Below, in pieces: positions 14,511-27,060 of a stretch of 60,000 bases of DNA; the stretch's first letter is position 1; every line of letters begins with the position of its first letter. The position numbers and the translations under genes were made by a program. The notes below the pieces were generated by a model. It saw nothing but the letters and a program-made list of their open reading frames with translations, was not told the origin of the DNA and did not search any database. Source of the DNA: Liolophura sinensis (Eukaryota > Mollusca > Polyplacophora > Chitonida > Chitonidae); contig NC_088301.1 in NCBI RefSeq assembly GCF_032854445.1, positions 58,976,512 to 59,036,511 on the forward strand, given 5' to 3'.

Positions 14511-16528
14511 ACCTATCAGTTAACATATACAGCCATACAGTATACCCGTGCGAGTCGTAAGTATAAAAAGAAAAGTTTATGATGTGTGCTACAAGTATAG
14601 ATGTAAATATGAAATAGATAATTAAACAATCATAATTCTCGTGGGCTGCTAACAACCGTATGAAACGTCATTTTAATTACTGTATATATGAACTTCCGAC
14701 ATGATCCTTCAAAGTGCATGACATTATCGTGGGTAAAGTATGACTAATAAAGAACAACGACCATGTGAGGGGGTTGATTATAATTAATAATGATGGGTCG
14801 ATCAACAAAAGGATTTGGAACCTTTGTGTAGCTCTAAAGTTTTGAGAGGTGAATGTGACTGGTACATTTCCGCTTCGACACGGTTCGATGACAACGTTAC
14901 ACTCACCAAATGTGCATGGCATTTGTCATAATACCGTGTCTGGTTTCTCTCAAGAAATACTCATAATACAACCAAAGTCGGAAATGAATTGTACAAGGAA
15001 ATAGTGAATATGAATGAAGCATCACACACACATGGGATGAATAACTAAATTTCACTTAATTTTCAGTGTCCTGCATTTCCTTTGCGGAATTCTTCGGGAA
15101 AAAGTCCTAACAGGCATCTCATTTACACTGGTATATAGTTTAACCGGTCTGTCTTAATCAGATCGTGTCAAATGCTCATCAGGTTCTTCTTAAGATGGTT
15201 TTATTCTCATTTATTATTATTTATTATCTATTTAGCTGTGATCTTATTTACGGATAAAACAAATTTAATTCTAAATTTGACAATTAATTTCATGACCTAA
15301 TATATCGAATATATAAAGCCCAATTTATGTCCTATTATTGCTAAGTTAAAACTGTACCATACATTATAGACTGGGAACTCGCCGAGGCTGATTTTTTTTC
15401 TACAACAAAGTTTGTTGACTTGATTAATAGCTAAGGTAGCAAGTTAAATATTATGAATTAACATTGAAAATATACCTACTCTGTATATAAGTTACACGCT
15501 GAAATTTGAATTTCATGTTGCACATTTCCAACATGAGTGCATGGGACATTAACTTCAGTACATAATAAATCGTGATGGTATTTACCATTTACGTCTTCGT
15601 CCAGTGAGAATGACGTCTGGCTCTTTATGTAAGAGACTTGTTCTGGTTGGATCCCTTAAAGTCGTTCCCGAAAGTGCGACACGGATGACTGCACATTTTT
15701 ATTCACGTATATCCGTGAAAGCATATACCTCTCTTAATTCACGTCTTATTCATCGGGGTAAGCAAGGTTGTAATAAACAAGGTCATACTATAGGTTGATT
15801 CAGACCAAAAGAATATGTTTCTGAGGGCACCGGTGCAAAGGTGTTGTTTGTCTCATCCAAAGAAACCATGCAAATTATCCAAGTAATAATAGATCCATTT
15901 CAACTGTAAACCTATTCGTTGTTTACAACCAGAATTATACGTGCGTAGAATTTCACAATATTTTACAATAATTTCATGTAGACATTTCTTTGACAGAAGG
16001 GTTTCGGTTTGAGAAATGATGATATACGTCTGGTTCCTCTCGACAATATCAGTTAACAGTCTAATGACAATTTAAGAATCCAAACTATACCAAATGGAAC
16101 GAGCATCGTGAGCTCGTCATGAGATGGTAAGCAATTGGACTGAGGCGTTTTTCACAAATATTATATGACTGGCACACAACCTGCCAGGTTTCCGTCTGCT
16201 TTCAACAAATTTTGTTATCGCCCCTTTGACGATTTATTTTTCGTAATATAATTCGTAATATAATTAAACGAACAGGATATAGAGGAAAACCAGATCAGCG
16301 ACGACGCAGTCTGTCAGTCTGCCTCAGTCAGGGTTTTGTTCAAACTGTTCATGTAAATGCTTAAATAGCAAATTACAGACCCCTTAGCATTTTTAGCTTG
16401 TTGTCTGGCGTACTAAAAATATTTTTAAAAATTATTCATCGCTTATCGACAAAATAAATAGCAAACAATCGTCAGTACCTGGTCACTCATTTGGTGACGC
16501 CATTTTGCCATGTTATAGCTATCTACAT

Positions 16529-17068
16529 TGACGTCACAAAACCTAGGAGCTCTCCCGCACCATCGCTATTAAATAATGTGACAATGAGAAAATACAAACA
16601 AAAACGCCTTTTATCCAACCAAAGAGTATCAGCTCTGTTCCGTGCTCAACTGGCCGATGTTTTTTGTAGTTTAGCGCCCGATCAGGACGATGTTCGTGGA
16701 TACAAGCGTCGTATTTTAGCAGTCCTGCTCATCCTCGTCCTGAATGGGTGCAAGCATTTAGCCACGTTGGCTGCACCCACATCAGGGAATTGACCAAATG
16801 TAGCAGGACTTTCTGAGTGATAACAGGCCCTTTCGTTCAGATTTTGGGAAGATGTTTTCTTAATAAATCTTCTTAAGGAAAAATAATGCAAAGTCACAAT
16901 GTTTTCCTTCAAGCAATGATTCTCCCGAGAGGGTTTTCTTGCCAGCTCACCCTGAGAAGTTACTGTAGTATCCAGCCCAACATGCGCGCACTGTGACAGG
17001 AGCAGCCGTTCTCACACTGACAATCGAGAGCTAATTGGTTTTTGGACGTGACAGCCAATTATCACGTG
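16529..17068. promoter_or_regulatory. Candidate cis-element cluster, copy A
   Basis: Contains a full palindromic CRE (TGACGTCA, 16529-16536), ATTGG (17034-17038), CCAAT (17055-17059) and the E-box CACGTG (17063-17068). Base composition is less AT-rich than the surroundings. Such motifs occur by chance, so promoter function is only a suggestion. The same sites are in copy B at plus 7534. Confidence 0.25.
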
Positions 17069-18023
17069 ACGCTTTTTGCGCTTGAGGCTGTCCCAGTTCA
17101 TAAGGGCTTCTACAACCTGGCCTCTCAGAGTGAATTGTCCGTCAGAGCTGTGTCCCCAGTGTTGAACTTCATTTTCTTGGCTGTCAAAACTCTATAGAAT
17201 TTGTACATGTATTTCTGTGATAACGGTGTCCTATATCATTCTTTCTGTGTGTGTATATAGTGGTAGACTTTATGTTCACTATAAAAACACTGACACTATA
17301 TCTATAATTCAGAAATTCTCTTGAAGTAACATTCCGCCAAACTGGGGACAGAAGTGCTATGCACCGGTAGTGTGAGGCTAATCTATAGTATCGCACGTAT
17401 GGTTTTTGTATGTGGATACACGTGATGCCCTAAATTAACCTGTCTCTAATGCTAATGACAAGCCACGGCATGTGTAATTAACGCCTTTAGAAATTTTACT
17501 GTTGTTAAGGGTACATGATGTATGTATGGAATTAGTTCACTTCCCGGCTTCTGCTCGGGAAATCCTGCATGCGTATACCTGCGTAAGTACACGAGTATTT
17601 GTCATCATTTACAGATGGCATATACAGGTCGGCACAATTTTTGCCAATCACACATTGTAAATACATGGGAAATTCCCCCTCCAATAACTGTGTGTTTCAC
17701 AACTTAATGAAAATGTCCCATGAGGAGACACTACATGATTATATAGGGAATGTATGATTAACAAAATGGTATTACGATATGACACGTATTTGATCACAGG
17801 TATATTAAAATACACATTTTCACGACTTTTGAAAACCTGTCTTTTATAAACTGGATGAAAACATTTATCTTTTACATTTTATACTAATCCGTCTTATCTG
17901 CAATATACGCTATAAGGTGTCCTGGGTGTAAGTGCCCAATGGCAAAAACACAGATAAGGTGTTTGTACAGGTGAGATGTATATGTCTTATATATACAAAG
18001 TGCTATAAAGAGGTATCTGAATC

Positions 18024-18100
18024 GTGTGCGTGTGCGTGCGTGTGTGTCTGCGTGTGTGTGCCTGTGAGTTCGTGAGTGTGCGTGTGTGTGTGTATATATA
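18024..18100. repeat. GT-rich microsatellite, copy A
   Basis: Imperfect (GTGTGCGT)n run followed by TATATATA. Identical by eye in copy B at 25558-25634. That is notable for a normally fast-changing repeat and argues for a very recent duplication or an assembly artefact. Confidence 0.9.
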
Positions 18101-19526
18101 CCTAATAAAAGTTGGATTGTAAAAGTAAAAATTTCAGCATATATGGGCCTACCCTCTGTGACAGCCTCGTGTACACTAGTACAGCTAGAATACTTCGTAT
18201 TAGACGCAAATCCAGGAGTTAAGTGAGCAAGTATTCCATGCGTGATTCAGTGGTAGGCCATGTATACAACGTAAAGGAGAGAATCCCAAGCCAAAGCTCG
18301 TGTGTACTATATACATTACTCACAGAGATATCTCCACACTAATGTTGATATTTGATGTACCTCTATATATAGTTATAATCTGGTTTAACGACGTTACAAA
18401 AGAAATGTTGAAGTAACGTATTGTGTGTCAGATAGGAGTTGGTTTATTGGCAAAGAAAAGTGACAAACAACAACACAAATGAGAAAGTTATATTAAAAAA
18501 GCCAGCTCGATGACAAAAGAACCGGGAAGTCAGAAATCCCATAAAGGTATAGAACCAAGTTAATTGACAATTAAATGAATAGGATATACAAGCTACAAAC
18601 CATTGTGTGTAGTCTGTAAGAGAGGAAAACCCAACCTTTCTGGACTTTCTATTAATTTTTTCCTAACGTATCTTGTTTTTTTAGATTTGAATAATGCCTA
18701 TGAAAGTGAATCCACCAGCCAGTATCACGTATCATACCTGTATCTACAGAAGTATATATAAAACCAGCCGATGACAACACGTAATGTATTTAAAATAAAA
18801 AAGACACCAAAGCTGATGGATGTAAACACGATTGTTACACTTAATACAATAGGTAAATGATCTGTTAATAAAACAACTTTAATAACTGGTATTGTCATTT
18901 AAGTAGAGATGTCTATACGTGAGAATGGATAAGATCAAGAAGATCTAAATATTTAAGCAAGTGTGCTTGCTGCTAACTGAGAAATTTCCATCCGTTTCTC
19001 CTATTCTGAGATAAGTGTGTTTCTTAGTCGATGGGACATCTTTTGACATCCTTTCTCTTTGCAAGATATGTACACTTTGCTTCACCTCACTTCACCTAAT
19101 ATCTACACTTTTGCTTTAATTATCTTACAGTGTCATAGTATATATGGTTTTCGACTATTTCATAGATATTATTCAACCGGGTGACAGTTTTACGTTTACT
19201 CCTCCATTATAATACTAGTAGTCAGTTTTAGCCATCGATCGAGTGGAGCTTTATACAGCAGTGTTGGTTGTTATATGTTGACAGGAGGCAGAAACAGCAG
19301 CACCGTATCCTCTCTGTTACACTTATGTTGTGCCATTGTGGCCAGTGTAAATGTACGTTTTATATAAGATATCACCATCATTATCAAACAAATACTCCTT
19401 CCCATTATTCAGATAAAAAATTAACAGCACTATATAAAATATGTGGATGTCTCGTTCCGCAATTCTTAATTTGGATAATTCGTTAGAACCACCAAACCGT
19501 TCACCATTATCCTCCCTGATCACAGA

Positions 19527-20756
19527 TTATCTTATGAAGAGTGGGTCATACAGGATGTCTACATTTGGACAAGTAAGTGGAGTAGAACACCTTGAGTGAT
19601 CGTACCTGTACATATTAGAATGGGTAATGGCAGAGTGGGAATTGCAGGAGCGACTGCTTGACAGCATTCTGAGGTGTCTGAGGTGTCGAGACTTGTGTAC
19701 CTTATTGGATGAGGCCGCAATGGCTCGCTATGTACGGACACATTGGAATCCATGTGGTGCTGCAAAGCTGGCCGGCTTGTATATCTGCTAGATATTCCCG
19801 GCTTTGATGCCTGCTCGCCGGATTGACTCAAGGGCGGGAAATCGTTCATCAAGTGACCCAGTGTTAAGGGGTTTGCGGATATTCTGGAGAGGTCGTAACC
19901 AACAGCTGTCTTTCTTTTGTTGACGTATCTCATGACCTGGTCATCTGAGGGTAGAGGCAATGCCAGCATATAGGGTTGTAGGTGAAGCCGGTGTCGGAGG
20001 CGGTCTACGTTTGAAATGTTTTCATGTTGCGTTTCCAATTGGTGGGGTCTGGCCAACATTGCCCCTGGGTGGGGAGGCAGTGAAGGCTGATCTCTTCCAG
20101 TAAGTACAGTGGCGGGCGACTTACTGACTGAAGTAGATGGGCTGTTCGGATCTCCACCTAGAAGACCTGTGCTCGTGTCCAGGATAGATAACTTTTGCGA
20201 ATAGTAATGTAGGCTGTAAGAATACATGAGTGGATGGAAAAATAAGTGACAAATTAACAACATTTCAGTTATATCCTGACGAAAATATGAATCACTTTAA
20301 TTGGAGTTGGACATGCGTGGTGGTTAGCTGTAGATACAACTACCTAAACGATTGGTAGAAATCATTATCTCCTGGTCCATTCGGGGCTATACCCATTGTG
20401 GAAGCAATTTGACAAGAGGCCGTATTTCACCGGTTATGTGTGACCATTTAACCGTTTTAACATACATTGACTTTGTTGTGGCTGTTCTGGTTTTACTTTC
20501 TGTATGCTCTAAGTCTTCTAGGATATTGAAGAACTTTCAGATGTAGACTGAAATAACTCCATACATCATATACAGGGTTAATACAGGAGTGGACCTACTT
20601 TGGGGAATGTCTCCAGGATGTACTTTCACTGGGCGGGGACAGAACATGGCAGGTTTCAGTTTCCGGTACATGGTCAAAGATCTGGCTTCGCATCCAGTTC
20701 ATGTGTTTGCCTTTAGACTGTTTCTTAAACTTTGAGCGTCTATTTTGAAACCACAC
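19527..20756 (-). pseudogene. Partial, frameshifted copy of homeobox-gene exons 3 and 4
   Basis: This is the copy-A counterpart of the last two exons of the gene at 27061-29005. Exon-3 homologue 20756-20599 encodes homeodomain helix 3 (VWFQNRRSKFKK) and keeps its acceptor and GTAGGT donor. Exon-4 homologue begins at 20213. At 19622-19624 there are three G where the intact copy has four (27156-27159). The frame therefore shifts after LPLP, reads about 20 unrelated residues and stops at 19559 instead of 19527. Exons 1 and 2, with helices 1 and 2, were not duplicated. Alone it cannot make a homeodomain. It lies downstream of the intact gene on the same strand, so it could still act as an alternative 3' end by splicing. 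Confidence 0.85.
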
Positions 20757-21131
20757 CTAAAACAAGGATAGCAACAACAGGTTAGCGACAATTTTAACTA
20801 TAATAACTATATAAGCTTGTAGGTTTCCGTTTACATGGATGAGGTCCTTTTTTGTCTTGTGACATTTGATCCAATTCAGGATATTTTTCTGATCAGTGCT
20901 TAAATCGCATGTACCGGTATATAGCATTGAGTGAGCTCACCCCTTAGGAAACTTACTGAATAAAGTGAAAGGAAATAAGAAAATCACCTACACACGGAGC
21001 ATGGTAGACAAGTGCTGAATAAAAAAGTTTTGTTATCGTTACGTGAATGTCTTTGTGGAAAGATTATGCCTTTGGTCGAGACAATTTGTGCAGGTAAATT
21101 GATGGCAGAAAGAGGACATTCATTTGACTTA

Positions 21132-21154
21132 TGTATATATATATATATATATAT
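21132..21154. repeat. (TA)n microsatellite, copy B
   Basis: Short counterpart of 13523-13620, located at the border of the 723-bp indel. Confidence 0.9.
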
Positions 21155-21308
21155 GAAGAAATAGAGAAAGATCCCCTGGTGAGGAGAATTTACATAGGAA
21201 AAAAAAACAATAAAACGCCTTATTAACTTTCTACCCAACGAAGGCATCTTCCTCACTGAAGTTAAATATTTGAAGAAATAGAGAAAGATCCCCTGGTGAG
21301 GAGAATTT
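21155..21308. repeat. Pair of 37-bp direct repeats, copy B
   Basis: Copy-B counterpart of 13621-13774; repeats at 21155-21191 and 21272-21308. Confidence 0.85.
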
Positions 21309-21459
21309 TAAAATAATAAGTTTATACGCATTGTAAACGTATACACGAATAAACCTAAAACAATACACAACAACTACATGCAGTCTTACAAAAATTCATT
21401 GTCAACTAGAGTTTCCACGTGGTCATTTTTAAAGAAAATTGCATCATGTGGGGGTGTAT

Positions 21460-21702
21460 GGAAGCCAGATAAGGCCATCATCGTATCATCGTTCCATCGC
21501 CTGGCGATGGGTCGGAGCGATGGCACAATGATGCCAGACGATGGCACGATTGAACGAATCATGCTCCATGCCATCATGTCATCGCATCGTGCCATCATGG
21601 CATCGCTTCGTAACATCGTGCAATCGCTTCGCATCATCGTGCCATCGATTCGTGCCACTGGCCGATGGAACTATGGTACGATGACGGCCTTGTCCGACTT
21701 CC
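21460..21702. mobile_element. CGATG-rich foldback element, copy B
   Basis: Copy-B counterpart of the foldback at 13926-14168. The one difference I saw between the two regions is just outside it (A to G at 21453). Confidence 0.75.
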
Positions 21703-21803
21703 AATGGTTGTGTTCTTAAGTTGCTAAAAATATAGTTAACCTCCTACAACGTTTACTTTTAGGCCTTTATATACCTTCTTTCTTCATTCTGAAATTGTGC
21801 CTC

Positions 21804-22044
21804 GTGTAACGAGGAGGAGTGATTAGGTGTCTTTGTGTGGCAGGGCGAGTCCTCGCCGCTACCGAAGTATCATGCCGAAAACACCAGACATGACAGCCCA
21901 CCGAGTAACATTATACTGACACCGGGCCAACCAGTGCTGTTTCCTTGCTCTAACCTGTCAGTATTGTTCGCCAAGCCCGGCTGTAAGTACCATTTTTCAA
22001 GTCTTTGATATGGCCCGACCCGGGTCAACTCGCAGTGACTGCAC
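21804..22044 (-). mobile_element. tRNA-derived SINE (family 2), copy B
   Basis: Copy-B counterpart of 14270-14510, differing at 21861 and, just outside, at 22047. Confidence 0.7.
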
Positions 22045-25000
22045 ACATATCAGTTAACATATACAGCCATACAGTATACCCGTGCGAGTCGTAAGTATAA
22101 AAAGAAAAGTTTATGATGTGTGCTACAAGTATAGATGTAAATATGAAATAGATAATTAAACAATCATAATTCTCGTGGGCTGCTAACAACCGTATGAAAC
22201 GTCATTTTAATTACTGTATATATGAACTTCCGACATGATCCTTCAAAGTGCATGACATTATCGTGGGTAAAGTATGACTAATAAAGAACAACGACCATGT
22301 GAGGGGGTTGATTATAATTAATAATGATGGGTCGATCAACAAAAGGATTTGGAACCTTTGTGTAGCTCTAAAGTTTTGAGAGGTGAATGTGACTGGTACA
22401 TTTCCGCTTCGACACGGTTCGATGACAACGTTACACTCACCAAATGTGCATGGCATTTGTCATAATACCGTGTCTGGTTTCTCTCAAGAAATACTCATAA
22501 TACAACCAAAGTCGGAAATGAATTGTACAAGGAAATAGTGAATATGAATGAAGCATCACACACACATGGGATGAATAACTAAATTTCACTTAATTTTCAG
22601 TGTCCTGTATTTCCTTTGCGGAATTCTTCGGGAAAAAGTCCTAACAGGCATCTCATTTACACTGGTATATAGTTTAACCGGTCTGTCTTAATCAGATCGT
22701 GTCAAATGCTCATCAGGTTCTTCTTAAGATGGTTTTATTCTCATTTATTATTATTTATTATCTATTTAGCTGTGATCTTATTTACGGATAAAACAAATTT
22801 AATTCTAAATTTGACAATTAATTTCATGACCTAATATATCGAATATATAAAGCCCAATTTATGTCCTATTATTGCTAAGTTAAAACTGTACCATACATTA
22901 TAGACTGGGAACTCGCCGAGGCTGATTTTTTTTCTACAACAAAGTTTGTTGACTTGATTAATAGCTAAGGTAGCAAGTTAAATATTATGAATTAACATTG
23001 AAAATATACCTACACTGTATATAAGTTACACGCTGAAATTTGAATTTCATGTTGCACATTTCCAACATGAGTGCATGGGACATTAACTTCAGTACATAAT
23101 AAATCGTGATGGTATTTACCATTTACGTCTTCGTCCAGTGAGAATGACGTCTGGCTCTTTATGTAAGAGACTTGTTCTGGTTGGATCCCTTAAAGTCGTT
23201 CCCGAAAGTGCGACACGGATGACTGCACATTTTTATTCACGTATATCCGTGAAAGCATATACCTCTCTTAATTCACGTCTTATTCATCGGGGTAAGCAAG
23301 GTTGTAATAAACAAGGTCATACTATAGGTTGATTCAGACCAAAAGAATATGTTTCTGAGGGCACCGGTGCAAAGGTGTTGTTTGTCTCATCCAAAGAAAC
23401 CATGCAAATTATCCAAGTAATAATAGATCCATTTCAACTGTAAACCTATTCGTTGTTTACAACCAGAATTATACGTGCGTAGAATTTCACAATATTTTAC
23501 AATAATTTCATGTAGACATTTCTTTGACAGAAGGGTTTCGGTTTGAGAAATGATGATATACGTCTGGTTCCTCTCGACAATATCAGTTAACAGTCTAATG
23601 ACAATTTAAGAATCCAAACTATACCAAATGGAACGAGCATCGTGAGCTCGTCATGAGATGGTAAGCAATTGGACTGAGGCGTTTTTCACAAATATTATAT
23701 GACTGGCACACAACCTGCCAGGTTTCCGTCTGCTTTCAACAAATTTTGTTATCGCCCCTTTGACGATTTATTTTTCGTAATATAATTCGTAATATAATTA
23801 AACGAACAGGATATAGAGGAAAACCAGATCAGCGACGACGCAGTCTGTCAGTCTGCCTCAGTCAGGGTTTTGTTCAAACTGTTCATGTAAATGCTTAAAT
23901 AGCAAATTACAGACCCCTTAGCATTTTTAGCTTGTTGTCTGGCGTACTAAAAATATTTTTAAAAATTATTCATCGCTTATCGACAAAATAAATAGCAAAC
24001 AATCGTCAGTACCTGGTCACTCATTTGGTGACGCCATTTTGCCATGTTATAGCTATCTACATTGACGTCACAAAACCTAGGAGCTCTCCCGCACCATCGC
24101 TATTAAATAATGTGACAATGAGAAAATACAAACAAAAACGCCTTTTATCCAACCAAAGAGTATCAGCTCTGTTCCGTGCTCAACTGGCCGATGTTTTTTG
24201 TAGTTTAGCGCCCGATCAGGACGATGTTCGTGGATACAAGCGTCGTATTTTAGCAGTCCTGCTCATCCTCGTCCTGAATGGGTGCAAGCATTTAGCCACG
24301 TTGGCTGCACCCACATCAGGGAATTGACCAAATGTAGCAGGACTTTCTGAGTGATAACAGGCCCTTTCGTTCAGATTTTGGGAAGATGTTTTCTTAATAA
24401 ATCTTCTTAAGGAAAAATAATGCAAAGTCACAATGTTTTCCTTCAAGCAATGATTCTCCCGAGAGGGTTTTCTTGCCAGCTCACCCTGAGAAGTTACTGT
24501 AGTATCCAGCCCAACATGCGCGCACTGTGACAGGAGCAGCCGTTCTCACACTGACAATCGAGAGCTAATTGGTTTTTGGACGTGACAGCCAATTATCACG
24601 TGACGCTTTTTGCGCTTGAGGCTGTCCCAGTTCATAAGGGCTTCTACAACCTGGCCTCTCAGAGTGAATTGTCCGTCAGAGCTGTGTCCCCAGTGTTGAA
24701 CTTCATTTTCTTGGCTGTCAAAACTCTATAGAATTTGTACATGTATTTCTGTGATAACGGTGTCCTATATCATTCTTTCTGTGTGTGTATATAGTGGTAG
24801 ACTTTATGTTCACTATAAAAACACTGACACTATATCTATAATTCAGAAATTCTCTTGAAGTAACATTCCGCCAAACTGGGGACAGAAGTGCTATGCACCG
24901 GTAGTGTGAGGCTAATCTATAGTATCGCACGTATGGTTTTTGTATGTGGATACACGTGATGCCCTAAATTAACCTGTCTCTAATGCTAATGACAAGCCAC

Positions 25001-27060
25001 GGCATGTGTAATTAACGCCTTTAGAAATTTTACTGTTGTTAAGGGTACATGATGTATGTATGGAATTAGTTCACTTCCCGGCTTCTGCTCGGGAAATCCT
25101 GCATGCGTATACCTGCGTAAGTACACGAGTATTTGTCATCATTTACAGATGGCATATACAGGTCGGCACAATTTTTGCCAATCACACATTGTAAATACAT
25201 GGGAAATTCCCCCTCCAATAACTGTGTGTTTCACAACTTAATGAAAATGTCCCATGAGGAGACACTACATGATTATATAGGGAATGTATGATTAACAAAA
25301 TGGTATTACGATATGACACGTATTTGATCACAGGTATATTAAAATACACATTTTCACGACTTTTGAAAACCTGTCTTTTATAAACTGGATGAAAACATTT
25401 ATCTTTTACATTTTATACTAATCCGTCTTATCTGCAATATACGCTATAAGGTGTCCTGGGTGTAAGTGCCCAATGGCAAAAACACAGATAAGGTGTTTGT
25501 ACAGGTGAGATGTATATGTCTTATATATACAAAGTGCTATAAAGAGGTATCTGAATCGTGTGCGTGTGCGTGCGTGTGTGTCTGCGTGTGTGTGCCTGTG
25601 AGTTCGTGAGTGTGCGTGTGTGTGTGTATATATACCTAATAAAAGTTGGATTGTAAAAGTAAAAATTTCAGCATATATGGGCCTACCCTCTGTGACAGCC
25701 TCGTGTACACTAGTACAGCTAGAATACTTCGTATTAGACGCAAATCCAGGAGTTAAGTGAGCAAGTATTCCATGCGTGATTCAGTGGTAGGCCATGTATA
25801 CAACGTAAAGGAGAGAATCCCAAGCCAAAGCTCGTGTGTACTATATACATTACTCACAGAGATATCTCCACACTAATGTTGATATTTGATGTACCTCTAT
25901 ATATAGTTATAATCTGGTTTAACGACGTTACAAAAGAAATGTTGAAGTAACGTATTGTGTGTCAGATAGGAGTTGGTTTATTGGCAAAGAAAAGTGACAA
26001 ACAACAACACAAATGAGAAAGTTATATTAAAAAAGCCAGCTCGATGACAAAAGAACCGGGAAGTCAGAAATCCCATAAAGGTATAGAACCAAGTTAATTG
26101 ACAATTAAATGAATAGGATATACAAGCTACAAACCATTGTGTGTAGTCTGTAAGAGAGGAAAACCCAACCTTTCTGGACTTTCTATTAATTTTTTCCTAA
26201 CGTATCTTGTTTTTTTAGATTTGAATAATGCCTATGAAAGTGAATCCACCAGCCAGTATCACGTATCATACCTGTATCTACAGAAGTATATATAAAACCA
26301 GCCGATGACAACACGTAATGTATTTAAAATAAAAAAGACACCAAAGCTGATGGATGTAAACACGATTGTTACACTTAATACAATAGGTAAATGATCTGTT
26401 AATAAAACAACTTTAATAACTGGTATTGTCATTTAAGTAGAGATGTCTATACGTGAGAATGGATAAGATCAAGAAGATCTAAATATTTAAGCAAGTGTGC
26501 TTGCTGCTAACTGAGAAATTTCCATCCGTTTCTCCTATTCTGAGATAAGTGTGTTTCTTAGTCGATGGGACATCTTTTGACATCCTTTCTCTTTGCAAGA
26601 TATGTACACTTTGCTTCACCTCACTTCACCTAATATCTACACTTTTGCTTTAATTATCTTACAGTGTCATAGTATATATGGTTTTCGACTATTTCATAGA
26701 TATTATTCAACCGGGTGACAGTTTTACGTTTACTCCTCCATTATAATACTAGTAGTCAGTTTTAGCCATCGATCGAGTGGAGCTTTATACAGCAGTGTTG
26801 GTTGTTATATGTTGACAGGAGGCAGAAACAGCAGCACCGTATCCTCTCTGTTACACTTATGTTGTGCCATTGTGGCCAGTGTAAATGTACGTTTTATATA
26901 AGATATCACCATCATTATCAAACAAATACTCCTTCCCATTATTCAGATAAAAAATTAACAGCACTATATAAAATATGTGGATGTCTCGTTCCGCAATTCT
27001 TAATTTGGATAATTCGTTAGAACCACCAAACCGTTCACCATTATCCTCCCTGATCACAGA
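22045..27060. other. Non-coding part of copy B, 3' flank of the homeobox gene
   Basis: Sequence of 14511-19526 repeated. It lies downstream of the homeobox stop codon on the minus strand, so the part nearest 27060 is presumably 3' untranslated region. I could not fix a polyadenylation site. The CRE, CCAAT and E-box motifs recur at 24063-24602. Confidence 0.5.
25558..25634. repeat. GT-rich microsatellite, copy B
   Basis: Copy-B counterpart of 18024-18100. Confidence 0.9.

Larger units (their letters stand above)
14511..19526. other. Non-coding part of copy A
   Basis: No gene recognised. Open frames such as 16491-16793 (+, 100 codons) also occur in copy B at 24025-24327, but this reflects the DNA duplication and not protein conservation. 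18024-18100 is a GT/GC-rich microsatellite. On the minus strand this interval lies downstream of the homeobox exon copies. Confidence 0.55.

Noticed and set aside
16491-16793. 100-codon frame conserved at 24025-24327 as a conserved gene
   Set aside because: Conservation is explained by the recent DNA duplication; no protein family is recognised.
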